Source: Massilia soli
GTDB taxonomy: Bacteria > Pseudomonadota > Gammaproteobacteria > Burkholderiales > Burkholderiaceae_D
NCBI RefSeq assembly: GCF_016809835.1
Contig: NZ_JAFBIL020000008.1
Coordinates: 124,001-188,000, forward strand
Reading direction: 5' to 3'
Length of the DNA: 64,000 bases
Shown here: positions 55,991 to 64,000 of the stretch, piece by piece
How the letters are laid out: the number at the start of each line of letters is the position of its first letter
How positions within the stretch are numbered: the first letter of the stretch is position 1
Notes under the pieces: model-generated
Database searches by the model: none
Told to the model about the DNA's origin: nothing
The model's input: only the letters and a program-made list of their open reading frames with translations
Position numbers and translations under genes: made by a program

Positions 55991-58909
55991 CTAGGCCGCC
56001 AGCGGCCGTGCCGAGCCGAGAGAGGCGACCAGCTTGGCGACATCGTCATCGGCGATGAACGCCGCCGACGACTGGCCGGAGAGCAGCTTTTCAGGCGCCA
56101 TCGAGCGCGCGATTGCGTAGCCCTGCACATAGTCGACGCCGATGTCCGCCAGCGTCTGAACGGTGGCGCTGTCTTCCGCCCATTCGGCAATGGTCTTCAT
56201 GCCGAGGTTGACGGCGAGGCTGACGATCGCCTCGACGATGGCAACGTTGGCCGGGTGGGCGTTGATGTTGACGATAAAGTTGCCGTCGATCTTCAACACG
56301 TCGGCCGGCAATTCCTTCAGGTACGAGAACGAGGTGTAGCCAGCGCCGAAGTCATCGAGCGCGACCTTGACGCCGAAATTGCGCACCTGGTCGATAAAGC
56401 GGCGCGTGTTGTCGAGGTCATGCAGCGCGACGCTTTCGGTGATTTCCAGGCACAGCTTGTTGGTAATGTGGACATAGCGCGCCAGCAAGTCAAACGTGTC
56501 TTGCACGAAGCTTTCATCGTTGAGCGAGGCGCCGCTCAAATTCATGCAGACAAACTGGGTATTGGTCAGCGATTCGGCATTCTGCGCGATCCAGGCCAGT
56601 GTCGTTGCCAGCACCCAGCGGTCGATGACGCCGGCGCGGCCGCTTTTCTCGGCCGCTGAAATGATCGGTCCAGCCGCCATGACGTTGCCGTCCGGGTCGC
56701 GCATGCGCAGCAGCACTTCGAAGTTCAGCGAAGCGGCAGGCGCCTTCAGCGACATGATGGGCTGCATCTCGAGGAACATGCCATCGGTCGCGTTCGGCGC
56801 CGCAAGGCGCGCCACCAGGTTCAGTTCGGCCTCGCGCTCATGGAAGGCGGAGGCGTTGCGCTCATACACGACGAGGCCTTCCGAATGGCCGCCTTTGGCT
56901 TCGCGGCAAGCCCGGTCGGCGGTCGAGATCGCATCCTTCATCGGCATGCCCCGGCTGACTTCGATCAAGCCGATCGAGCCGCGCACATGGAAGGCCTTGT
57001 CGCCGACCCGGTATGGGGTGGCGCTGATGCGGTCGACGATGCCGCGGCAAATCAGCGATGCCAGCGGAATCGTGGTGTCCGGCATGACGATGACAAACTC
57101 GTCGCCGCCGACCCGGCCAACTTGCTGGCCGCCGGCCAGCATCATCGAAATCCGTTCGCAGACCTGCTTGAGCACTTCATCGCCCGCATTGTGGCCGAAC
57201 AGGTCATTGATCAGCTTAAAGCGGTCGAGGTCCAGATAGGCGAGCGCCAGGGGCTTGCCGCCAGCCAGTTGCACGGCGGCCGTGTCGAACATGCGCTCGA
57301 TGCCGCGGCGGTTGAAAATCTTGGTGAGCGGATCGTTGTTGGCCATGAATTTCAACTGTTCAGTCGCCTTGGCCTGCTCGGTGATATCTTGCAGCACGCC
57401 TTCGATGCGGCTGCGCGCCAGGGTCGCGCGCACCAGGAAGCGGCGCGTGCCTTCGCGGTTCTGTATTTCCAGTTCGGCGTCGTCGGCCGAATGCACCTGG
57501 TCGTGCAGCTGGCGCCAGACTTCGTCGGCAAAAAATTGCTTCCAGCGGGTGCGTCCTGGCACGATTGCCAGGCCCAGCATTTTATCCACCGCCGGGTTGG
57601 CGCTGAGGAACTGGCCGTATACATCCAGCGTGAACAGCCCGACCGGCATGGCTTCGTACGCGTGCTGCAGTTCGGCCTGGGCGGCGATCCGTTTTTCCGT
57701 TTCCAGGCGCATCTGTTCGGCCACCGCCAGCGCCGCCAGCAGGCTCGACGCCAGCGCCGCCGTCACACTGTTGACCACGCCGAGCAAGTCGCGCATGCCG
57801 AGAGCGGCCGAAATCAGTTCGGCAAATCCGGACAGGAAGGTCACGGCAAACGAGGCCGCGAACCAGAACGCGACGCGGGTATGGGATTCGACGATGATGC
57901 TGACCAGCCCCATCGTCATCCACAGCAGGCCGAAGCCGGTCACCGCCCACATCAGCGGCAGGAACATGCTGTAAGGCATGATAAACGCGGCGACCAGCAG
58001 CGGCAGGCACATCCATTCCATCACCTGCAGCGGGCCGACGAAGCGCGAGCGCGCCAGGTCCTTGCGGAACAAGGTCTGGTACAAGGTCAGCGTTGCCACC
58101 GCATACAGCGCAATCGATACCGACCGGCTCAGCAGCAGCCATTCGGCCGGGACGACCTGCCCCAGCCATTGCGTATCCCAGCCCGCCGACAGCGCGCCGA
58201 CGCGCAGGTTCATGATCAGCCAGCCGGCGAACAGCACGTACAAGCCCTGGCGGTTGATCAGCGCGGTGGTCAGCACGAACAAGGTCAACACGATCATGCC
58301 GCCGTCAAGCAGCCCGGACTTGCGGTGATATTGCTCGACCGAGCGGCTCAGCTGGTCGGCCGGCCATTGCGATACGGTCAGGCGCGCCGGACCGACAAAG
58401 CTGCCGCGGCACAGGATCTGGGAAGGCGTGTTGTCGAGCGCCAGCGCGAAGCCCGACTTGACCGGGGACATCGCCCCATCCGAGGCGCTGCGGCTCGATT
58501 TGCCAAGCAGGCTGAGGGTGACCGCATCCCAGCAAGCCAGGTCGATCGAATGGCGCGACGGGAATTCGATGACCGGCACATCGCCGTTGGCGGCCAGGGT
58601 GTCGAAGGTAAACCAGCGGGGTTGTTCAGAAAGCTTGGTGTCGCTGAAGGTGACGGCCGGCTTGTCCCTGAGCCCGGCAAGGGCCTGTGCAGGCGTCAGC
58701 GAAGTGTTGGTTTCGGGCAACACCCGGACCTTCAATTGCTTGTCATCGTCAACGGTGTAGTGGCTTTCCCAGGAAACCAGCGCCACCATCGATAGCACGA
58801 CGATCCCCAAAGGCACTATATATAAGGACAGCCCACGCAGCAGCCATTCCAGCGCTCGCTGGGCGCGCCTCGGAATGATGGAGCGTAGAGAGAATGACGG
58901 CATCGACAT
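55991..58909 (-). CDS. Membrane GGDEF/EAL (cyclic-di-GMP) protein with 7TM sensor and PAS domains
   Basis: 972 residues. A TM helix (about 25-47), a periplasmic region (50-200), seven helices of the 7TMR-DISM type (about 205-400), coiled segment and PAS (about 410-510, HAYEAMPVGLFTLDVYGQFLSANPAVDKMLG), GGDEF (530-690; RVGGDEFVIVMPD with YLDLDRFKLINDLFGHNAGDEVL) and EAL (705-950). The EAL domain looks active: NFEVLLRM, VCMNLSGASLND, LCLEITES, VALDDFGAGYTSF, VLKIDGNFI and KTIAEWAED. It would tune c-di-GMP in response to a periplasmic or membrane signal. Transcribed toward the esterase-like gene. Confidence 0.9.
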   Translation of the reverse strand: MSMPSFSLRSIIPRRAQRALEWLLRGLSLYIVPLGIVVLSMVALVSWESHYTVDDDKQLKVRVLPETNTSLTPAQALAGLRDKPAVTFSDTKLSEQPRWFTFDTLAANGDVPVIEFPSRHSIDLACWDAVTLSLLGKSSRSASDGAMSPVKSGFALALDNTPSQILCRGSFVGPARLTVSQWPADQLSRSVEQYHRKSGLLDGGMIVLTLFVLTTALINRQGLYVLFAGWLIMNLRVGALSAGWDTQWLGQVVPAEWLLLSRSVSIALYAVATLTLYQTLFRKDLARSRFVGPLQVMEWMCLPLLVAAFIMPYSMFLPLMWAVTGFGLLWMTMGLVSIIVESHTRVAFWFAASFAVTFLSGFAELISAALGMRDLLGVVNSVTAALASSLLAALAVAEQMRLETEKRIAAQAELQHAYEAMPVGLFTLDVYGQFLSANPAVDKMLGLAIVPGRTRWKQFFADEVWRQLHDQVHSADDAELEIQNREGTRRFLVRATLARSRIEGVLQDITEQAKATEQLKFMANNDPLTKIFNRRGIERMFDTAAVQLAGGKPLALAYLDLDRFKLINDLFGHNAGDEVLKQVCERISMMLAGGQQVGRVGGDEFVIVMPDTTIPLASLICRGIVDRISATPYRVGDKAFHVRGSIGLIEVSRGMPMKDAISTADRACREAKGGHSEGLVVYERNASAFHEREAELNLVARLAAPNATDGMFLEMQPIMSLKAPAASLNFEVLLRMRDPDGNVMAAGPIISAAEKSGRAGVIDRWVLATTLAWIAQNAESLTNTQFVCMNLSGASLNDESFVQDTFDLLARYVHITNKLCLEITESVALHDLDNTRRFIDQVRNFGVKVALDDFGAGYTSFSYLKELPADVLKIDGNFIVNINAHPANVAIVEAIVSLAVNLGMKTIAEWAEDSATVQTLADIGVDYVQGYAIARSMAPEKLLSGQSSAAFIADDDVAKLVASLGSARPLAA

Positions 58910-59010
58910 GAACTTTATCCAACTGCAGGTTAACCGCCGCCATTCTATACGGGTGACGGGTAATATTCCTACAAGGATACATGTTCAATCACTTACCGTC
59001 ATTGAAATAT

Positions 59011-59784
59011 TTACGCAAAAATACCATCTATGGCGAAATTCATTGGAGTATTGGTAACTCCCGCTGCGGCGGCCCCTCGCGCCAATGGCAAGGCCGGCGC
59101 GCCGAGGTCGATGTCGGCGTGATGGGTATGGCGGAAAAATCCCAGCAACGGGTGTTGTGCCGCCGCCCAGCGCTCTTCGCCCGTTTCGATCTCGAACGCC
59201 ATCACGCGATGCGGCATGTTGCCGACGTGGCGCAGCGGGATCAGTTCGCGGTTCGGGAATACGTCGGAAAACAACAGTTGCTCGTACTGGCGGTCGATCG
59301 GCGTACGTCCGGTCACAACGGCCCACTCAACCTTGTTCTGTTCGCAAAATTCGAAGCAGGCCTTGATCAACGCCACCTTGACCAGGCGGCCGATGCGTCC
59401 CTCGTCGATCCCCAGCCTGGTCACCTCCGCCAGCCGGCGGGTCATCAGCCACAACGGCAGGTCGACCGATTCCTCGACATGCAGGGGCTGGTGGAAATTG
59501 GTCTGGATGCGGGCACTGCCGATCGGAGAGCCGTCCAGCTTGGATTCGGCCAGCAACACCACCGAGTCGGTGTCGAAGTCGCATGCTTCCGGCTCGATCA
59601 GGCTGCGGGCGAATTCCGGAAGGTGGCGCGCGTACGCCGCGTGGCGGATCTTGACCGCCTTCATCAAGTCTTCCTCGCTGTGGACCCGCTTGATGGTAAA
59701 TGGCAGGCGCTCGCTCTTCATGCCGATGACAGCATCAGGAGCAACGCCAGACAGGCGGGTCGAAACGGTAGAGAGGTGTTCCAT
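59011..59784 (-). CDS. FeeM-like N-acyl amino acid synthase (GNAT/LuxI fold)
   Basis: 257 residues; strong ribosome binding site AAGGAG before the ATG at 59784. The N-terminal domain FTIKRVHSEEDLMKAVKIRHAAYARHLPEF (substrate-entry helix), then SVVLLAESKLDGSPIGSARIQTNF and the core VDLPLWLMTRRLAEVTRLGIDEGRIGRLVKVALIKACFEFCEQNKVEWAVVTGR match FeeM and its relatives, which use acyl carrier protein and an amino acid to make N-acyl amino acids, in the same superfamily as LuxI. The ATG lies 14 bp from a perfect 12-bp inverted repeat. No acyl carrier or exporter gene adjoins it. Confidence 0.8.
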   Translation of the reverse strand: MEHLSTVSTRLSGVAPDAVIGMKSERLPFTIKRVHSEEDLMKAVKIRHAAYARHLPEFARSLIEPEACDFDTDSVVLLAESKLDGSPIGSARIQTNFHQPLHVEESVDLPLWLMTRRLAEVTRLGIDEGRIGRLVKVALIKACFEFCEQNKVEWAVVTGRTPIDRQYEQLLFSDVFPNRELIPLRHVGNMPHRVMAFEIETGEERWAAAQHPLLGFFRHTHHADIDLGAPALPLARGAAAAGVTNTPMNFAIDGIFA

Positions 59785-59797
59785 GGCGATGCTCCTT

Positions 59798-59832
59798 ATA
59801 ATTCATAAATGAAAATTGCGTTTATGAATTAT
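59798..59832. promoter_or_regulatory. Perfect 12-bp inverted repeat upstream of the FeeM-like gene
   Basis: Arms ATAATTCATAAA (59798-59809) and TTTATGAATTAT (59821-59832) are separated by 11 bp. It begins 14 bp from the start codon and overlaps the probable leader or promoter. It is a likely operator; a stem-loop in the mRNA leader is the alternative. Confidence 0.55.
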
Positions 59833-59962
59833 CAAGCTCAGCCGTAATTTCTAAACAACAAGAAGATCGACTTTTCCCCTTCTGTTTATCGAAAGTCTAC
59901 ACATTCTGCAATGTTTCCGTGTGGAACTAATAAAACCGCGCCAGCGACGTGCTGTTTCTTGT

Positions 59963-61060
59963 TTAAGCGCTAAGAAACAGGATCAATGCGAGGTAGGTCA
60001 GGAAAACCACCGCCACGATCGTCTGCAGCACGGCGGTACGCCACAAGCTGCTGCCCCAGCTCAGGCCGTAGGTGCCGCGCAGCTGCACGAACATGTGCAC
60101 AGGCGGAACGGTGAACAGCAAGACGCCGACGATGCCGGACAACCCCGCGAACTGCAGCACAAACAGCAGCGCGAACAACAGCGCCATGAACGACAGCGAA
60201 TACAGCGAAAAGACCGCGTGATCGTACATCGCCACGTCGCGGCGCCAGAAAAACATCAGCCACAGGAATGGCAGCGAGATCGGCACCAGCAGGAAGGAAA
60301 ACTTGTACGCCGTGTTTTTCAGCTTGTAGGCAGTCAGTTCGGGATTCCTGGTCGCGTGCTCGACCGCGTTATCGATGAACGCGATGCCGCTTTTAAAGTC
60401 GATCCCGGGTCCGGTGATGCCGGCCCCGGCGCGCCTGGCCACATCCTGCGCGTCGCCGGCCATATTCACCACGCGCGCCGCGTTTGACACCTCGGCAAGC
60501 TCGCCGCGCGCCTGTTCAACGTCGTTGACGAGCGCACCGGTCTGCGTGCCACGCTGTTGTGCAGCGGCCAGCGCCGCTTCGGCGCTCGCCAGCGTGGCGC
60601 GTGCCTGGGCGAGGTCGGCGCCAATCTCGGCGCGGGCCTGACTGGCGCCGTCCGATTGGCCGATATCGACGTTGCCCTTGCTGAAGTAAGAGCCGATGAA
60701 GAACAGGAAGAACATCAGGAAGAGGAACAGGGCCAGCGGCGAGACGAATCGGGTGCGCTGGCCGTCGATTTAGCGCCGGGTCAGTTCGCCCGGCTTGGCG
60801 ATCAACAGCGGCAAGGTGCGCCATGCCTTGGCGTCGAAGTGCAGGATCCCGTGCAAGACTTCCTCGCCGAGGTGGGCGAGCGAACGATGCAGGTGGCTGC
60901 GCTGGCCGCAGGCATGGCAGAAGCTGCCGGCCAGGCAAGCGCCGCAATTGGCACAGCTGCCGCCATGTTCCGACGCGGGCGGCGCCGGTGCGTGCTCGAT
61001 CTGCTGGGCGGCCAGGCCGGCCGTGACCAGCTCGCCTGCCGTTTCAATGTCTGCGTTCAT
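59963..61060 (-). pseudogene. DUF3667 family membrane protein gene split by a single in-frame stop
   Basis: Start at 61060 (MNADIETAGE, GAGG upstream). The first 97 codons give a CxxC zinc-ribbon pair (CANCGACLAGSFCHACGQ) and LHFDAKAWRTLPLLIAKPGELTRR, then TAA at 60772-60770, then IDGQRTRFVSPLALFLFLMFFLFFIGSYF and three more membrane helices in the same frame to 59963. DUF3667 proteins read ELTRRYIDGQR here, so a tyrosine codon has become TAA. Both halves otherwise look intact, which suggests a recent mutation. Without a start of its own, the second half probably cannot be made, although an internal ATG at 60715 exists. Full-length equivalent is 365 codons. Confidence 0.85.
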
Positions 61061-61146
61061 TCTGGACCTCACTAGTTAGGCGCGTGCCCGTTGTTTTCAG
61101 GCAGCAATACTAGCATTTTCACCACGCCGAAGAAACGCCTTTCGCC

Positions 61147-63837
61147 CTACCCATCCTGCATCAGGCCGGCCACGTGCGCCTCGGCCAGCAGCGCCCTGAT
61201 CTCCGGCACGCACGAGCCGCAATTGCCGCCCGCCTTCAGGCTTGCGGTCACCTCGGCCACCTCGCTCAGCTTGCCGGTGCGAATCGCCGCGCACAAGGTA
61301 TTGCGGCCAACGCCGAAGCAGGCGCACACGGTCGGCCCGGCGTCGATGGCCTTGCCCGGCGATCGTCCCGCCAGCAGGCCGGCGCGCTGGTCGCGCCCGA
61401 TCGCCTCGAGGTCGAACAGGCCGCCAAGCCATGCGCGCGATGGCAGGTCCGGCCGCGCCGACACGAACACGCACTGCTCGATGCGCTCGCCCACCAGGTG
61501 CACCGCGCGGTACACGCCGCCGGCCCTGTCCTCGTACTCCAGCCAGTCCTCGTCCTCGCCCACGCCCAGCAGCGCGCGCGCCCAGGCGCCACGCGCGGCC
61601 ATCGCGCTGCGCCCTGCCAGTTCGTAGCGCGCGAAGCCGCTGCCCTGGATCCGGGTCCAGTGCGCGATGCCATCGAGCGCAAGCGACCGGCGCGTCAGCA
61701 CGAAACCGTGCCACGCGACGCCGAAGTGTTCGACCGTGACCGGCGTGTGCTTGAATTCCGGTTCGCCAGACACCGGATCGACCGCCGGGCTGACCAGCGC
61801 GCCGACCCGGGCGTCCGAGGCGGTCTGGCCATTCCAGTGGATCGGCACGAATACAGCGCCGCGCGCGATGCCGCCGCCATGCTGCACCCGCGCCACCATC
61901 GCCCCCCAGGCGCTGGACACCCGCGCCAGCTCTCCCTCGCGCACGCCGTACAGCAGCGCATCGTGCGGATGCATGTCGATGAACGGCTCGGTCACATGGC
62001 CTGCCAGGCGCGGCGCCTTGCCGGTGCGCGTCATCGTGTGCCACTGGTCGCGCACCCGGCCCGTATTGAGCGACAGAGGATAGTCCGGGCTGGCCGCATG
62101 CACCGGCGCGCGCGGCGCGGTCGGCACCAGCCTGCCGCCGCATTCGATGCGCCTGGTGCCCAGCGCGGCGCCCTGGGTTACCGGCCACTGCACCGGATCG
62201 AGGGTGTCGTAGTTGCGCTCACCGAGTCCGGTCAGCCCTTCCAGGTTGAAGACGCGCTTGACGCAGCCCGCGCCGGTGCCGTTGCGCCAGCTGCTCAGGC
62301 GCGCATGCTCGTCGAAGATTTCATGCGCCGCGCGGAAGTCGAAACCGCCGAAGCCCATGCGCTGCGCGACCTGGCACAGGATCTTCCAGTCCGCCCTTGC
62401 CTCGCCCGGCGCCGGCAAAAAGGCGCGCTGGCGCGAGATGCAGCGCTCCGAATTGGTCACGGTGCCGTCCTTCTCGCCCCAGCCGAGCGCCGGCAGCAGC
62501 ACGTGGGCGAACGCCGTCGTGTCGGTACTGGCCATGATGTCCGACACCACCACCAGTTCGCACTTCCCGAGCGCGCGCTGGACCTGGTTGGCATCGGGCA
62601 TGCTGACCATCGGATTGGTCCCGATCACCCACACCGCCTTGACCTTGCCCGCTTCAATCGCCTGGAACAGGTCGACCGCTTTCAGCCCCGCCCTGGCGGC
62701 GATGCGCGGCGACTTCCAGAATCCCTGTACCAGCTCGGCATGCTCGGGATTGTCGAGTTCCATGTGCGCGGCCAGCATGTTGGCCAGCCCGCCCACCTCG
62801 CGCCCGCCCATCGCGTTCGGCTGTCCGGTCAGCGAAAACGGCCCCATGCCCGGCTTGCCGATGCGGCCCGTGGCAAGGTGGCAGTTGATGATGCTGTTGA
62901 CCTTGTCGGTGCCGGCGGAGGACTGGTTGACCCCCTGCGAATAGGCGGTGACGACTTTGGGCGTGGCCGCAAAGGCGCGGTAGAACGCGCGCACCTTGGA
63001 CGGCTCGATGCGGCACACGCGCGCCACTTCCAACGGATCGGCGCAATCGACATTGGCCACCGCCAGCGCCGCCGCCAGCCCGGTGGTGCGGGCTGCAACA
63101 AACGCGCCGTCCATCACGCCCTCGCGCGCCAGGTGGCTGAGCAGGCCATTGAACAGCCAGACGTCGGTACCGGCGGCGATCGGCAAATGCAGGTCGGCGA
63201 TCTCGCAGGTGGCAGTGCGGCGCGGGTCGATCACCACCACCATCACCTCCGGGCGGCGCTCCTTGAGCCGCGCGATACGCTGGAACAGCACCGGATGGCA
63301 CCAGGCGGCATTCGAGCCGGCCAGTACCACCATGTCGGCAAGGTCGAAGTCTTCGTAGCAGCCCGGCACGATGTCGGCGCCGAACGCGCGCTTGTGTCCC
63401 GCCACCGACGACGACATGCACAGGCGCGAGTTGGTATCGATGTTGGCGCTGCCGATGTAGCCCTTCATCAGCTTGTTGGCGACGTAGTAGTCTTCGGTCA
63501 GCAACTGGCCGGACACGTACAGCGCCACCGAACCCGGGCCGTGCCTGGCGATGATGTCGCTGAATCCGGCCGCAACGCGCCCCAGCGCTTCGTCCCACGA
63601 AGCCTGCCGCAGCCCGTCCTCGCCGCGCAGCTGCGGATGCAGCAGGCGCCCTTCGAGGCCCAGGGTTTCACCCAGCGCCGATCCCTTCACGCACAATTTT
63701 CCGAGGTTGGCAGGATGGGTGGCATCGCCGCCAACGACGATGCCGCCGTCAGCCTGCGGCGTCGCCTGCACGCCGCAACCGACGCCGCAATAGGCGCAGG
63801 TGGTGCGCACGGCCAGCGGAAGCGTCGACAGCTTCAT
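61147..63837 (-). CDS. nasA: Assimilatory nitrate reductase, catalytic subunit with C-terminal [2Fe-2S] BFD domain
   Basis: 896 residues from the ATG at 63837; the frame is open upstream but this start overlaps the preceding gene's stop (ATGA). The N-terminus has the [4Fe-4S] motif TCAYCGVGCGVQ; molybdopterin-binding segments include YYVANKLMKGYIGSANIDTNSRLCMSS, ADMVVLAGSNAAWCHPVLFQRI, and VNQSSAGTDKVNSIINCHLATGRIGKPGMGPFSLTGQPNAMGGREVGGLANML. A C-terminal BFD-like domain (VCACFGVGRNTLCAAIRTG, GGNCGSCVPEIRALL) holds a [2Fe-2S] cluster. It reduces nitrate to nitrite in the cytoplasm for nitrogen assimilation. The length fits this fused subgroup. Confidence 0.93.
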   Translation of the reverse strand: MKLSTLPLAVRTTCAYCGVGCGVQATPQADGGIVVGGDATHPANLGKLCVKGSALGETLGLEGRLLHPQLRGEDGLRQASWDEALGRVAAGFSDIIARHGPGSVALYVSGQLLTEDYYVANKLMKGYIGSANIDTNSRLCMSSSVAGHKRAFGADIVPGCYEDFDLADMVVLAGSNAAWCHPVLFQRIARLKERRPEVMVVVIDPRRTATCEIADLHLPIAAGTDVWLFNGLLSHLAREGVMDGAFVAARTTGLAAALAVANVDCADPLEVARVCRIEPSKVRAFYRAFAATPKVVTAYSQGVNQSSAGTDKVNSIINCHLATGRIGKPGMGPFSLTGQPNAMGGREVGGLANMLAAHMELDNPEHAELVQGFWKSPRIAARAGLKAVDLFQAIEAGKVKAVWVIGTNPMVSMPDANQVQRALGKCELVVVSDIMASTDTTAFAHVLLPALGWGEKDGTVTNSERCISRQRAFLPAPGEARADWKILCQVAQRMGFGGFDFRAAHEIFDEHARLSSWRNGTGAGCVKRVFNLEGLTGLGERNYDTLDPVQWPVTQGAALGTRRIECGGRLVPTAPRAPVHAASPDYPLSLNTGRVRDQWHTMTRTGKAPRLAGHVTEPFIDMHPHDALLYGVREGELARVSSAWGAMVARVQHGGGIARGAVFVPIHWNGQTASDARVGALVSPAVDPVSGEPEFKHTPVTVEHFGVAWHGFVLTRRSLALDGIAHWTRIQGSGFARYELAGRSAMAARGAWARALLGVGEDEDWLEYEDRAGGVYRAVHLVGERIEQCVFVSARPDLPSRAWLGGLFDLEAIGRDQRAGLLAGRSPGKAIDAGPTVCACFGVGRNTLCAAIRTGKLSEVAEVTASLKAGGNCGSCVPEIRALLAEAHVAGLMQDG

Positions 63838-64000
63838 GCGCACATCGCTTCGCCGAACAGCAGGTGGCCGCGAATGCGGCCGATGTCGGCGTTCGAGCGG
63901 ATCAGGTCGAAGTACCACGGCCCGTCCTGCACGTCGCCGTACAGCACGGCGCCGCTCAGGCGGTTGCCCGAGACGACCAGCCGCTTGTAGACGCCGCGGC
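63834..64000 (-). CDS. FAD/NAD(P)-binding nitrite/nitrate reductase-type flavoprotein (C-terminal end, partial)
   Basis: The frame runs in from the right edge and ends at 63834: RGVYKRLVVSGNRLSGAVLYGDVQDGPWYFDLIRSNADIGRIRGHLLFGEAMCA. This is the end of the pyridine-nucleotide-dependent flavoprotein domain found at the N-terminus of NirB and in the electron-transfer subunit of assimilatory nitrate reductase. It overlaps nasA by 4 bp, so it probably passes electrons from NAD(P)H to NasA. About 55 residues are visible. Confidence 0.8.
   Translation of the reverse strand, partial: RGVYKRLVVSGNRLSGAVLYGDVQDGPWYFDLIRSNADIGRIRGHLLFGEAMCA

Overview
The window is GC-rich, densely coding DNA from a betaproteobacterium. 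The gene content (DUF3460, multi-HAMP hybrid kinases, assimilatory nitrate reductase with a fused BFD-like domain, RecBCD, short stress operons) and protein style point to Oxalobacteraceae, most like Massilia, Duganella or Janthinobacterium. The family assignment is an inference; no rRNA or other definitive marker is present. No tRNA, rRNA, CRISPR array or prophage was seen.

Layout. 1-5.3 kb: edge of an amino-acid ABC transporter gene, small conserved proteins, a DUF882 peptidase-like protein, a GNAT enzyme, the sulfate-binding protein with a clear terminator, and a PBP7-type endopeptidase. 5.3-14.3 kb: recC-recB-recD on the minus strand, with 4-bp overlaps. 14.3-21.9 kb: an AT-richer accessory stretch with an S41 peptidase, a dead IS30 fragment, a HEPN-like orphan, an IS1182-type element with a nonsense-mutated transposase, a YkvA protein and an unknown coiled-coil membrane protein. 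21.9-29.1 kb: a CHASE hybrid kinase, a secreted prolyl oligopeptidase and a large helical protein of unknown function. 29.1-30.8 kb: a complete quorum-sensing module, luxI / rsaL / luxR, with a lux-box palindrome and a near-consensus RsaL operator between the divergent luxI and rsaL genes. 31.1-38.7 kb: a signalling operon of REC-GGDEF-EAL protein, a 1627-residue multi-HAMP hybrid kinase with three receivers, and a degenerate CheR. 38.8-48.4 kb: YjbQ, a MOSC protein, GlpD, a flavin oxidoreductase, an HD hydrolase, a REC-PAS protein and a UvrD-type helicase; the last two lie between two directly repeated ~120-bp intergenic elements containing DnaA-box-like sequences. 48.4-56 kb: a mini zinc-finger protein, a split chromate transporter, DUF1353, S-formylglutathione hydrolase, HdeD, and a stress cluster hsp20 - phosphoribosyltransferase - SRPBCC - erythromycin-esterase-like. 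56-64 kb: a membrane GGDEF/EAL protein, a FeeM-like N-acyl amino acid synthase with a 12-bp inverted repeat in front of it, a DUF3667 gene split by a nonsense codon, and the nitrate assimilation genes nasA plus the end of its flavoprotein partner.

The most notable points are the LuxI/RsaL/LuxR module with its cis-sites, the FeeM-like gene with its palindrome, the duplicated DnaA-box intergenic element (one copy supplies the last codons of the HD gene), the near-identical 276-bp HAMP repeats in an A-B-A-C-B-D order, and three separate genes broken by a single in-frame stop. All family calls come from reading motifs by eye; no database search was run.
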